Notes under the pieces: generated by a model
What the model was told of the DNA's origin: nothing
The model's input: only the letters and a program-made list of their open reading frames with translations
Databases searched by the model: none
From: Phanerodontia chrysosporium
Taxonomy: Eukaryota; Basidiomycota; Agaricomycetes; Polyporales; Phanerochaetaceae
Reading direction: 5' to 3'
Assembly (NCBI GenBank): GCA_001910725.1
Contig: MJGA01000031.1
Location: 62,001 to 126,000 of the forward strand
DNA: 64,000 nucleotides
Shown here: piece by piece, positions 1-10,473 of the stretch
How the letters are laid out: every line of letters starts with the position of its first letter
Numbering within the stretch: position 1 is the first letter of the stretch
Made by a program: the position numbers and the translations under genes

Positions 1-517
1 GGGTCGTCAAAGTCGTATGCATTGTCGTTACGGAACCAATCGTCGAGGGGTATCGCAACTTCTCCGAGGTAATCCTTCCTGAGCACATCCTTGTCCCAAA
101 TCACAAGCTCTACAACTCCTAGCTTGTCCGCGAGTGAGAGGTATAGAGGAAAGTCGAACGTGGCTTCCTTTGGGGAATACGTGGGGTTGACGGTCCGTTT
201 CGCAACTGGCGTCTGCTGCTTGTGACTCAGGACCGAGACGACCACGAACCTATGGGGATGGTCAGTCGCAGGCGGGTGAGGGGGAGCGTTTGGAGCACGT
301 ACGGGTCGCTGGCGCCGTTCCTGTCCTTTGCCAGCAGATCCTTGCAGCCAAGCACCTGCACGCGCAATATGACGACTGGGCTCTCTCCCACGAGCGGCGA
401 GAAAGTGTTCCTGCCACCCCCTCGACCGGTAGAGAGGCTCGATACGCGCACAGGGAGACGAGCGGCGGTCTTGAGTGCCTTGCCGAGCTTGAGAGCCTTG
501 GGTGGAGCCCGCACCAT
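1..517 (-). CDS. C2-domain phosphatidylserine decarboxylase, 5' part only (runs off left edge)
   Basis: Two exons are visible, 303-517 and <1-249, with a 53-nt intron (250-302). Exon 1 begins MVRAPPKALK and contains the C2 entry VVILRVQVLGCKDLLAKDRN; splicing gives DPFVVVSVLSHKQQTPVAKR followed by NPTYSPKEATFDFPLYLSL and a stretch with WDKDVLRKDYLGEVAIPLDD. These are typical calcium/lipid-binding C2 features, including the paired Asp loops. From family knowledge, this N-terminal C2 with that linker is found in fungal Psd2-type decarboxylases, which make phosphatidylethanolamine from phosphatidylserine in endosomal or Golgi membranes. The catalytic domain lies outside the window, so the enzyme call rests on the C2 domain alone. 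Another C2 protein is the main alternative. Confidence 0.7.
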
Positions 518-1662
518 TATAACGAGGTAAAGAGTAGTTCAGACAGCGTGAAAGACGACGAGAGAGACAAGAGACGGGGCGAGAGACTGGGACGGGAAGG
601 AGTGGTGGTTGTGAACAGGCGAACGCACGCCGGAATCAACGTCAGTACTGGCCATGCCAATATCATGCTTACGTAACGCGCGCAGGCGGTGATGTCCTCC
701 AGACACTGCCAACCAACTCCTGATATCTGTCTCACAGCTGGAATTCCGTACCAGGCATTCTTTGCGAATTCGGAGCCTGGTATTGCGTTGACTGGCTATC
801 CGAGTGCTCACAGTGTATCCAAGTCGGATTGTAGACCACGGCTGCGTGCGAGGAAATGCTCGACGTCCAGTATAAATCTCGACCTCAAGCTTCAGGCATC
901 ACTTGTTTCTGTTGCGACACATCTCTCAAACACTTGTGGGATCCCTAGGCACACCGTCGCTCGGCTCGCGCGACCGAGAGTGAGAGGGATCTGCGTCCGA
1001 GCGCGTAGCGCCTTAGTCCCGCTCGCCGAGTCCACGAACCTGTGCTGCCCAGCCACTTTCTAAGGCTGTGCGTGGAGAGAAAACCAAGAGAAGATGACAT
1101 AGGCTATACTCGGCGACGACTTAGCTGTCTTGACTCTGACGCGGACGGCCTGGAGATCGCAGGTCAGGGTCACAGACACGTACACATAGCATGCAAATCA
1201 ATTTGTACCAGGCCAAGCACAGAGTAACTCCTTGAACATGATCACCCAAACGCCTTCTAGGATGACCCTGTCCCTGTTAGGAACGACTGGAGTCCGCGAC
1301 AAACGTTCTCTTCGCAACAAGCATCGTAGCAGGCAGGTCAACGGCGGGTCTCCCCCCAAGCCAATGATATGGAGTAGCCGCACACCTCTCACGATATCAG
1401 AGTATACCAGCATTTAATACTTAAAAATAATGCGACCGCTGCAGGTTGGCTCGTCTGTGTCATGGTTAGCCTGTCGTCCTCTAGAATTCGGGCATGGATG
1501 ATCACAGGTCTCAATACCTCAAGATGAGGGCATGGTACTTGAACTCTGACAGTATTTGCCACCGCACAGGGTTGGGCTCGCCCTTACAGAGACAGGATCC
1601 ACGTACGAGACACCACGCCACGAGACGATACATCAGGAGCCCGGCTTCAAGCACAAGGCCAC
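518..1662. other. Intergenic, no supported gene
   Basis: The stretch holds the 5' flank of the decarboxylase and the 3' flank of the next minus-strand gene. Short open frames exist on both strands, but none has family motifs or convincing splice partners. Confidence 0.6.
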
Positions 1663-2415
1663 TCAGAACTGGCGAAACCCCTCGCCACCGTTCTGCTGCT
1701 GGCGCATCTCCTCCTTCTGCTCCTCCGTGCTCCCGGTGTACGCGGCGCTGCCGTCGCCGCCATGCCACGTCCCCCATCCGTACGTCTCCGCAGCCCAGGC
1801 GACGACCGCGTCGAGCTCTGCAGCACTCACCCGCTCGAGGACCGCCCGCTCCTCCGTGCCCGCGCCCGCATCGTGCACGCAGCCCTTGGAGCGCGTCTTC
1901 AAGCGCTGCACGCGCCCAAGGAACGCGAACGCGACGTCCCTCGCCGCGCGGCGCGCGCCGCCGTCTGCGTCCCCGCGCGCGTCCTCCGGGTCCGCGGGAG
2001 ACCCGCCGACGAGGCCCGCCATGCCCGCCCAGAAGCGCACGAACGCGTCCTCGCCCGCGCGGTCCGTCTGCGCGTTCGCGCGGTCGCCCGTGCCGCCCGC
2101 CTCGGCGTACCACACGCGCGCGTTGTCGAAGTCGCCCTCGATGCGGTGCAGCACGCCGTGCAGGTGCTGGCCCGCGCGCGCGTTCTGCATGTGGCGCACG
2201 AGAAAGTGGGCCGGGTAGAGCGCGTGGTTGCGCAGGTGCAGCGCCGCCTCGAGCACCGGGTGCAACAAGAGCCCTGCGATGTCGGACTGCAGGGCGGGGT
2301 CGAGTCCGTCGCGGCAGATGGTCGCAGACGGAGGGTGGAAGAGCGGAGCGGGTAGCTGGGACAACTTCGCATAGATGGCCTTTGCCTGCTCTCCGGAGGT
2401 TACGGTGGAGGTCAT
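1663..2415 (-). CDS. Uncharacterised protein, about 250 aa
   Basis: An intronless frame starting MTSTVTSGEQ. It carries the segment LPAPLFHPPSATI, then LLLHPVLEAALHLRNH and AHFLVRHMQNARAGQHLHG, then VLHRIEGDFDNARVWY, which reads like a helical-hairpin (TPR-like) unit. I recall similar unnamed proteins in other mushrooms but no function. The frame stays open upstream to a further ATG at 2625 (start MDFLDGPFYY), which would add 70 residues. I prefer 2415 because the family-like sequence begins there. The middle (residues about 120-190) is Ala/Gly/Arg/Asp rich and probably disordered. The sequence 2416-2766 behind it is promoter space or the longer N-terminus. Confidence 0.6.
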   Translation of the reverse strand: MTSTVTSGEQAKAIYAKLSQLPAPLFHPPSATICRDGLDPALQSDIAGLLLHPVLEAALHLRNHALYPAHFLVRHMQNARAGQHLHGVLHRIEGDFDNARVWYAEAGGTGDRANAQTDRAGEDAFVRFWAGMAGLVGGSPADPEDARGDADGGARRAARDVAFAFLGRVQRLKTRSKGCVHDAGAGTEERAVLERVSAAELDAVVAWAAETYGWGTWHGGDGSAAYTGSTEEQKEEMRQQQNGGEGFRQF

Positions 2416-2766
2416 GGTTAACGAGAAAGAAGTGGAGGTCTCATCTGCGCAAGTCGGTAGCGACTTTAGAGGAAGCGTCCGTGCAAGGCTGACGCGGACG
2501 GCTGACGGCTGCGTGGTGACGTCTTCACCGACACTTGGGGCCAACGCTCCTGCGGCTGACCACGCCATGTCCCAGCCGGTTGGTTCCTGCATGCCATAGT
2601 AAAATGGGCCATCCAAGAAATCCATGCATTAGACTCAGAGTAAGTTACCGAACCAATGAGCGACGAACGAGCGGAAAACAAATAGGAGATGCGTAACTAT
2701 CCGAGAGCGTGCAGTGCAGAACGTGTGGGAGCAAGAAATGGGAAAAAGGGGGTACAGAGGGCAGCC

Positions 2767-4987
2767 CTAGCGCGACGCTGACCCGTTCCTGAGTGGACTG
2801 TGTACGCGAGGACTCGCCGGAGTCGACGCAGACGTCGCGATGGTGGTCATCGTAACGCCATTCGCGGCGCGCGTGGGTATCGCCGGGGGCTTGCGCCGGC
2901 GCGGCGGCGGTGCGGGCGCCGTCTTGCGCGGCTTCGGTAGCGGTGAGCTCGGAAGAGAGGACGGCAAGGGAGGCTCTGGGAGATCGAGCGGCTCGGGGCT
3001 CGTCGGAGAGAATGGCGAGGACACGATGCGGATTTCGGGTGCTTCCGCAGGTTCCGTCGTCAGCGGAGAGTCGTCGAGGATCGACGGCCGCCGTTCCGAC
3101 GAGGGCACCGTGGCGTCCACCGAGCCGTGGCGGTCTCGCCGTCGCGATAGGCTCGGCTCCACGGCGGTGGCATGCGCGAGGCGAGGCAGACTGGCAGTGC
3201 TGTCGTTACTGCCGAGTCGCACAAAGTGCCTTTCTTTATCTTTCGATGCAGAGACTGTGGACGACAAGTCCTCGTGGCTCTTGCTCGACTTCAGTGTTGA
3301 CTTGTTCTTCGCATTGCTGCTAGTATCTGATACAGCCAGCAAGGTGTTACTGCCGCTGGCGTGAATGCCGCGCGATGCAGCGACAGCCGAGACCGAGTCG
3401 AGCCCAGGGCTCCGGAGCGAGTCCATGCTGCTGACACTCGCCGTGTCGCTGAAAGAAGACGCGTGTTTTGGCTTTGCCTTGCGGAACTGAACGCACCAGT
3501 CTCCCGATAGACACCGGTGGACCAACCGCTTGGTTGTCGGGTTGATATCGCGGATATTCTCGTTTTCGATGAGTGATTCCAAGACGTGTACGATTTGTGC
3601 GCGCTTGTAGGGCATTGATCGAAGCTGAGTCTTGGTGAGAAGCGGGTGCAGCACTCGCAAATATGTATGTCGTAGCTGAAACAAGTCAGCTTACAGGGGC
3701 CGGGGGAGGCAGGGGGAGAAACTCACCGACTCGTTCTCTTCATCCAGGTTTAGTATCTCGCGCAAAAACACATCCACCAGCACACACAGGTCGTTGGTAT
3801 AGAAGAACTCGGCGCACCCCTTTGTCGTGAACAAGAGGTACAGCAGCTTGAGAATCAGAAGCTGCATCACCAGGTCTTCCGACGTCCGCCCTGTAAACGG
3901 TAAGACGCAGTCCCCAAAAGCGCATATAGCCACACACCTGCGCGATTCAGCATGAAGATAAGGTTCTCCCCAAACGTCATAGACGACCCCAGCCTCGCCA
4001 TGAGTATGCGCAGAACCCGATTCTGCTCTTCGGGGTTTGGATCCGGATGCGAGTCGGTCTTGGCGTGCCCCTGCGCATGCGCATGCGGCGGGAGCGAGGC
4101 GACCATGAATTGCTCGTTGAGCGCAACCTACTAGGCATACTCAATACGCACGGAGCCAGCGCAGCACGAGGCGGCGGGGGAACGCACAATGAGCTTAATG
4201 ACAGCGTAGTTGAACGTTTCGTCTTGCTGCCCGCGCGTCTGCTCGACGAGCTCGAAGAGGTGCTCGATGAACTGGTCGTCGAACAGGCGAAGGTCTTGCA
4301 GCGACAGCTTCTGGACGCGGCAGACTTCATAGAGAATACGCACAGACAACATGCGTAGTTTCGCTTCGATGGGTATGGCGAGTCCCTTGGCGGCAACGCT
4401 GCCGTCGTCGTCGAGCTCGCAGTCAATGTCAAGCGAGACGTGGTCCATGAGCAAGGGGATAATTGGCTGCCACCGTTTGTGTGACCGTAGGAACGCTGAA
4501 GTTCGTCTTCCATAGGCGAGAAGGACGTTGTACAGAATCAGCTGGCAATGCGGGTCCGTGCTCTGGGGGAGCGTCCTGTCAAGGGGCAGAAGGAAGCATA
4601 GAATGAGGGCGTACCTTTTGGGCATCGTCCAGCAAAAGGTCACACATCCGTGCCGAGTGAAAGGTGAACAACTCCGAGTTGAGCAGGAGATCGCAGGCGT
4701 GCTCGAGCTGGAGGGGCGTCTGGAGGTACTGTTCTGCACGTCGCTCGTCGTCAGTCGTACGCGGGGTTAGGGTGAGGCGCGCACCGTGGTAGCATCCACA
4801 GAACGAGACGAAGCGTCGCAGCGCGGCGTCGAGCTGGTCTAGAGTCATGTCGCTCGGGAAGTGCAGCATATCCTCGAGCTCTGCGGGCCGCTGGTCAGCT
4901 TGTCCCCGGCGCTGCGGGTCTGGGCGACGTACCGGACCAGAACTGTTGGGCATTCTCGATGATGTAGACGATGCCATTGACGTCCAT
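2767..4987 (-). CDS. LDB17: LDB17 / SPIN90-family actin patch protein
   Basis: Seven exons: 4933-4987, 4785-4880, 4615-4733, 4188-4562, 3938-4127, 3727-3890, 2767-3675, all joining in frame to 635 aa. Introns are 47-60 nt. Start is MDVNGIVYIIENAQQFW. The leucine-rich SPIN90/Ldb17 domain spans about residues 205-350, with ALNEQFMVAS, QLLILKLLYLLF and LRHTYLRVLHPLL as landmarks. The C-terminal 280 residues are Ser-rich and end in a polyproline block (about 577-601) with PKPRKTAPAPPPRRRKPP, a likely SH3 ligand. In yeasts, Ldb17 works at cortical endocytic patches with Sla1 and Arp2/3, and SPIN90 family members activate Arp2/3 to make linear filaments. The second intron (4734-4784, 51 nt) is in phase, so it could also be retained. 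Confidence 0.85.
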
Positions 4988-5230
4988 CGTCGCCCTGCTC
5001 AACAACGAGGAGCAGCAATGTCGCAGCGACGTGGTGGGTAGGAGGAAAGGATGAAATGTCAGGCTGATAGATTTAGCGCCCATACTCCATTTACACGAGG
5101 TCGTCCAGAAAAGGAAAAAGTTAATGTTCACTCAGGCACCCAGTTAGACTACAGATTGAAAGTGCTTCATGTGAATCAGAAGCAGGAAGGTCATACAAAT
5201 GCATATCAAAGCGTCATACAATGCGAGAGT

Positions 5231-6832
5231 TCACCAGCACAATAAAATCAACAGGAGGCAGCTCAGGAGGTAGGACGGGACTGCTGCGCTTATCGAACGG
5301 CCCGAACTGGGTGCCGGTGTCGTACTAATCGTCGCTGGCACACTCGGCGCGCTGCTTGAGCTGGAGCCTACGCTGGAGCTACCGCCCACACTGCCCCCAG
5401 CGACTTTGAAACCGGCATCAGTCATGCCTTCGAGGACGGGCCGTAGCGACCGCTACTCACCATTGGTGGGAAGCGCGGGCGCAGTAGATGACGACACGGA
5501 GGCAGCTGCTGACCCGTTCGGCGATCTATGGGAAGCACAAGTCAAAAGCTCGTCCTTTCCGAAGAGAAGGAGCTGAAGGAAACCCACGGGCAGAATGTCA
5601 AGGTATAGTCTGCATTCAGACCCGAGTCGCATGTGAACAAGGCGGTCCCCGACGACTCGTCGAAAGCATACGCGTAGGCATTTGGACAGTTTCCCTCTGT
5701 AGAATATTATTGAGACATGCTCGATGGTGTGCGGACGACTACCTACTGAAGAAGCTGTAGTAAGCAACGCCAGATGGCGGGCACGTCGCTGCTGTGTCAA
5801 AGTTACCCGAGCAGCAGTTTGGAGAATTGGCTGATGCAAAGCGTGGGTGTGGTAAGAGACACTCTACCATCACGTTGAAGCAGGGAAGCGACATACTTGG
5901 ATTTCCATCTAAATTGGCGAAGCACGCCGACTTGCAGCCGACTGGGAACCCCGTGCTGTCAAACGGCCCTTGTATGGGCGACGGACCTGCGAAACACAAT
6001 CAGCGGTGTCCGAAGAGCGGACTGGCCTACACGTACAGATCGGTCCGAGATCCACGCTGCAATCGGCAACCGGACATCCTGCGCTGTTTGTAATGCTCAT
6101 GGGAAGATCGTAGCCGTCTACCAGCGAGACTACACGGAATCAGTCGAGATCATCTCAAGCTTCGCGCACACCTCACCATCGTAAAAGTCACGGTTGCCGT
6201 CGCCTTGTAACGTCCACTCAGCGACTGTGGCCGGTGGCACACCCTGTGCCCGGTTCAGTCTTAATACACCCCTATAGATAATTCCTTACCGTGCCCGTAT
6301 GCGGGTCACACAACAGGCCTCCGTTACACCATCCCGTCAAGCACGTCGGGCCTGTCGTCGTACCATTGAAGTTGCAATCTCTCCTGCCCTGCAATGCATT
6401 TATTCAACGTTTGGCACGTCTCCATGGTCCATTATTGTGTGCCGACCCACCCATATGCGCCCGGCCTTCCAATTATCCGGAACAGTGAAGGTCACAGAGG
6501 TGAAGGGTGCCGCTTCCCATCTGTACAGGTACACCTTCAGGTTCTATTCAGAAATAAGAAAGGTGTTACGCACCCTGTTGGGAAATCTGGGACAGCGGTT
6601 CCCGCCGTTAAGTCTGTGTACATCTGGGAACGTCTCTGTGAAGCAATAGCAGTGCAGAGGGAGCCGGAGCACATACCGCAGGCCTGATAAAGTGCGTTAG
6701 CATTTATAGAGCCGCATGTGGTAGCACGCACCATATCGTGAACGGGCAGGCGTTCGTCACCGTGAAAGTTCGCGCCGACGCGACTGCGGACGTCGTCGCG
6801 GCCACGAACATCGATCTCCGAGTCCTCATCAT
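5231..6832 (-). CDS. Thaumatin-like protein with GPI-type C-terminus
   Basis: Twelve exons: 6732-6832, 6677-6683, 6574-6623, 6451-6520, 6290-6388, 6177-6243, 6037-6129, 5897-5986, 5747-5830, 5588-5696, 5461-5525, 5231-5403; total 335 aa. A signal peptide (MMRTRRSMFVAATTSAVASA) precedes RTFTVTNACPFTIW, then WPAMYTDLTAGTAVPDFPTG, GRIWGRRDCNF, CPSPIQGPFDSTGFPVGCK, NCCSG, ATCPPSGVAYYSFFKGNCPN and YAFDESSGTALFTC: the Cys-rich thaumatin fold (PR-5 family). A Ser/Thr/Ala linker follows and the protein ends in a hydrophobic tail (SYLLSCLLLILLCW) typical of GPI attachment. It is probably a wall-linked glucan-binding or glucan-hydrolysing protein. The second exon is only 7 nt. Confidence 0.88.
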
Positions 6833-7186
6833 GGTATCCAGGCTCTAATGGGTATCCTCCAGACGGGTCAGGATGGTGGTAGAGAGAAAAGAGAGCAGCC
6901 AAGGCCGTTCGCGCAGCATGAGAAAAGTGTATTCTTAGTCGCTTTCTCTCGTGAGTTTGGAGTGACGGTCGGCAGTAGAGGCTATACCAGCCAGTAGACG
7001 CCACAACGTGTCCGCGGGACATCGACATTACGTGATCCGTTGCTCACGTGCCTTGCTCATCATCATCCAAACGCTGCACATATAATCGAACAAGATATAT
7101 GCATGACACATGAAGGCGCGAATAGGATTCGCTACATAACAGAAGTCGAGCAAAGAGACGGGGAGTTCGAGTGACACGGCAAACAG
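6833..7186. other. Intergenic, thaumatin-like gene promoter side
   Basis: Between the thaumatin-like start and the 3' end of the mucin-like gene. A TATA-like stretch lies near 7094-7100, but it is about 260 bp from the ATG, so I do not call it a promoter. Confidence 0.4.
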
Positions 7187-8212
7187 TTATGGGAGCCCCC
7201 GTCCCGGAAACGATCGTGGTGCGTCGTGCTGATGGACTCGGAGCCCTTCGCAAAGATCCGCGCACGGCGACCACTCTGTCCTGAAGCCACCCGAGGGTGG
7301 CGAGTCATCACTCGTAAATGCGTTGACTGACGTGACCGACGAGCCGTGGTGAGCGAACGGAACGAGCGACTCGGACCACGGGTATGCAACGCCTGCCACC
7401 CGCGGCGCGGGTGCAGCAGACAGTTCTAGGTGTGATTTGAGTCAGCGAGGTGAAGTGCAGGCTGTTGAGGACAGTGTAGCGTACCAGCCAAACGCCGCAG
7501 GCGCCGCCGCCGCGAGCATTTGCGCGCCGCAAGGACGAAGACCGCGAGAAGAAACAGGGCAGAGACGGCGGCGACTACTATGGCGACCAGATGTTGGGTT
7601 TTCAATGTTGAGCGGACATGTGAGGCCTTGGGTACATGGCTGAATGACTCAGGAGGTCTTGTGTTGCTCGTGGGTGATGTGGTCAGTGAAGATGTGGCAG
7701 GAGGAGGCGTGACAGGAGAAGGCGTAACAGGAGGAGGCATGGAGGACGGTGACGGCAGCGCTGTGGATACAGACGCGAGAGATGGGGGAGAAGAACATAT
7801 GGAGCATGTAGATGTAGTTGGCGGATCTACGGGGGCAGAAGTAACGGATGATGCGGGTGATGGTCCGGAATCGTTCGACGAAGGACTGGTCGGGGGATCA
7901 GAAGGAGGAGCAGTGGTAGGCGTAGTATCAGGCTGGCCGCTGGCAGTATCTTGGGGCTGCGGGTTACTCGTCTACAATGAGATCAGTAGGTACACTTTGC
8001 GCATTGCAGTGCAGAGTGTCGACGCTGCTCACCGGCGTGCTACTTGAATCCTGGGGCAATCTGAGCATTAGCTGCTGCAACACACTGGAGCTGTACTGGC
8101 CGCGCACTTGTGTAGAATTACTAGCTGATGACGAATAAAAGCTCATTTTTGGGGAAGGAAGGTGCTCGTATATCTTGGACCTCCTGCGAATCGTTCCAAC
8201 AGTCATAGTCAC
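7187..8212 (-). CDS. Mucin-like single-pass membrane protein
   Basis: Three exons: 8033-8212, 7485-7971, 7187-7425, joining in frame to 301 aa. Residues about 60-185 are Ser/Thr/Pro rich with repeats such as TPSPVTPPPATSS, likely O-mannosylated. A transmembrane helix (LVAIVVAAVSALFLLAVFVL) follows, with a basic stop CSRRRRLRR and a tail of about 85 residues containing WSESLVPFAHH and SDDSPPSGGF. The layout (sugar-rich ectodomain, one helix, short tail) is that of many agaricomycete plasma-membrane proteins of unknown role, sometimes likened to wall-stress sensors. No clear signal peptide is seen, and a TATA box only 25 bp upstream of the first ATG suggests that translation may begin at the later ATG (8146, MSFYSSSASN) or that a leader exon is missing. 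Confidence 0.65.
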
Positions 8213-8236
8213 GTCTCTAGCGACGAGCCTCGAGAC

Positions 8237-8242
8237 TATATA
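8237..8242 (-). promoter_or_regulatory. TATA box, mucin-like gene
   Basis: TATATA palindrome 25-30 bp upstream of the first ATG (8212). The spacing would put transcription start near or after that ATG, favouring the downstream start. Confidence 0.45.
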
Positions 8243-10031
8243 CGCTGCCAGCAGCGGATGATGCGTATCTGACCGTTGCCGTACCTATGGCCATCGGCCG
8301 TATTTATCAAATGCCCACCTCCCAACTGGCGAGCAAGGCATTGAAGAGTCAGGACCTGGGATGAGTTGATGCGATTGTTGGGCTACCTCGTTTAGACTGT
8401 GCATTTCCTAGAGCGTGGGCACCGCAGCAGATAATTGAGAGAGATATTCAACGGGCACGAGTTTCTTCGTCGCTCTATGCATAGAGGGAGCTAGTCCCTC
8501 TATTTATTAGATGAATCAGCAAAGAGAAGGCAATACGAGGAAAACAAAACGCATATACCCTCGTGTTCGTAACAAACCGCGGCGTGACTGAGCTTCACTG
8601 AGGCCCTGATGACCGGTCGACAGCGATGCCTCGTATCATCACGTCATCATGTTTCTACTCACCGCCCCTGCTCGAAGGAGCAACTGTACCTTCCTCAGCG
8701 TCATACGCATTCTATCAGAGATTGGGAAGTCGTGCACGGTCGCACGGTGTTTGGACCTATACGACCGCCGCATCGTCGTGCTGCGCTGATGGGATGAACG
8801 TCCTTTACGGGTATATGCGGTGCATTGCGGGTCGCGTTGACGTTGAGCGGTCGCGAGATGACAGACGGTGAATGAGAGATACGGGACGGGATGTTGCAAT
8901 GGACGTCACGCATCATGGAGTATGAGACCGCTGTTGAGTCAGAAGCAAAGGTGAGAACGGTACGTAGGTAGAGAACGGAGCTTGCGATACTCGAGAGCTG
9001 AGCTTTGGTGGCGGAGTGCTCTCTGATAATACGGCCATTGCCCTAAGGAGTACGACTCGATGATCACGCCGCTGTGCCGGTATGGCCAGATGCAGCAGAG
9101 GCGTTTCTAGTGCCGCAGTGTACCGCCTGGAGCACACGCCCTACACGTGCTGAGAGAGAATGCAGTACGCTCGGAACGCACGTCTCCTAGCCGGTCCTGG
9201 GCGCCCACAGTAGCTTGAGCACAACGTCAGATTGAACATTCCTGGGACTAGCCGAAGGTACGTACTGAATAGAGACTATGTCGGTGGCTATGACGGGCCG
9301 ATGGTGACCCTGGTTTAGGCGTTGCAGTGGACGCGCTTGTGGGCGGAGTAGCTGGAGGACACTCGCCGTGTACTTCAAGCTAATCAGGTTTTGGGACATG
9401 GCTTTCAGGCGGATCGAGCGAAAAGCGAACGTTCATTCATTTCGAGTATGAACAGATGGGGTGTCGTTTCTCTCGGAAGTGTCTTGCGTACAGCATCGCA
9501 TGCCGTACACGTGTCGATGAGCAGCAGCAGCGGCGCTGCATGACCTGACAATCGGGAGCGCGTGCAGCCTTCTTGTTCGCTCCGGCAAGCGTCTTCGCAG
9601 ACAACCGACATGTGTTATCTGCGCTTCTCAGCCTCGATACGCAGCACAAAGCGTAGGCACGTACACAGTGATGCCTCGTCTCTCGGCGCCGTTAGCGGCA
9701 ACCAGGCACTGCGCAGCCCGCGGCGCCGAGACGTAAGCCCGTGAAGGACGCAAATCCTCAAGAGTCGCACGAGGGGCGGAAGCCGCTGATCTCCTCCGAG
9801 CCGAGACTGGATGGCGCAGGGGATCCGTGAATACTGGGGCAGTGACGCAGCGCGCAGCACAGCCTCGGCGGCGTGCGACGAGTGCTGCGTGGCCTGGACA
9901 TCGCATATTAAAAGCAGAAAGCGGGCCTGCACCCTGGCCGCCAGCACGCCTTGACGCTCCTTGTTCTGCCTCTGCACTTGTCACCGAAGCCTTGTCCGCC
10001 TGCCGCCTGCCACGAACGCGAACGAAGGAGA
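8243..10031. other. Intergenic, no supported gene
   Basis: About 1.8 kb with only short frames on both strands. I see no family motif, tRNA or obvious repeat. Confidence 0.5.
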
Positions 10032-10328
10032 ATGGGCGCGCAGGTCAGCCGGCCACGCCGCCACCGCAGGTCGGAGGGAGGACAAGGTCGTCAAGAGTCC
10101 GGCCCAGGTTTACGCGACGGCCCCCGCGGGTCGTCGTCGTCGTCGCAAGGGACGGCGCGCAGCGGGCACGGGCGAACGTTTCTGCCACGAGCCCCGGCGC
10201 CGACGGCAGCAATGCCGATGACTCCCGAGGCGGTGTCGTCGTCGAGCGAAGTATCGAAGAGAAATCCGGAGACGGTGGTTGTACAGCCTCCCCCACCGCT
10301 AGACCGTGCCTCGGGAACAGCCGAACTG
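10032..10328 (+). CDS. Possible alternative first exon (N-myristoylated) of the CaM kinase, or a small separate gene
   Basis: An open frame of 99 codons starts MGAQVSRPRR, fitting the N-myristoylation pattern (Gly2, Ser6). It continues through a Ser-rich stretch and a polyproline (QPPPPLD), and ends exactly in phase at a donor (CTG|GTGAGT). An acceptor at 10454-10455 (TCTCGTAG) would join it in frame through RSETQS to the kinase ATG at 10474, adding 105 residues. The kinase's own TATA box lies inside that would-be intron, so this would be an upstream-promoter isoform. There is no homology evidence either way. Confidence 0.35.
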
Positions 10329-10387
10329 GTGAGTTTGATGGCATTCCCATTCTGGGACATCTCCTGTGCAGCCTGTACAGACTTTGG

Positions 10388-10394
10388 TATATAA
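10388..10394 (+). promoter_or_regulatory. TATA box, CaM kinase
   Basis: TATATAA 80 bp upstream of the kinase ATG at 10474, followed by a pyrimidine-rich leader. Confidence 0.5.
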
Positions 10395-10473
10395 CAGCGA
10401 CGACGCTGACCTTTGTCCTCATCTCTCTCCCCACACCACGCTTCACATCTCGTAGAGGTCAGAAACACAGAGC

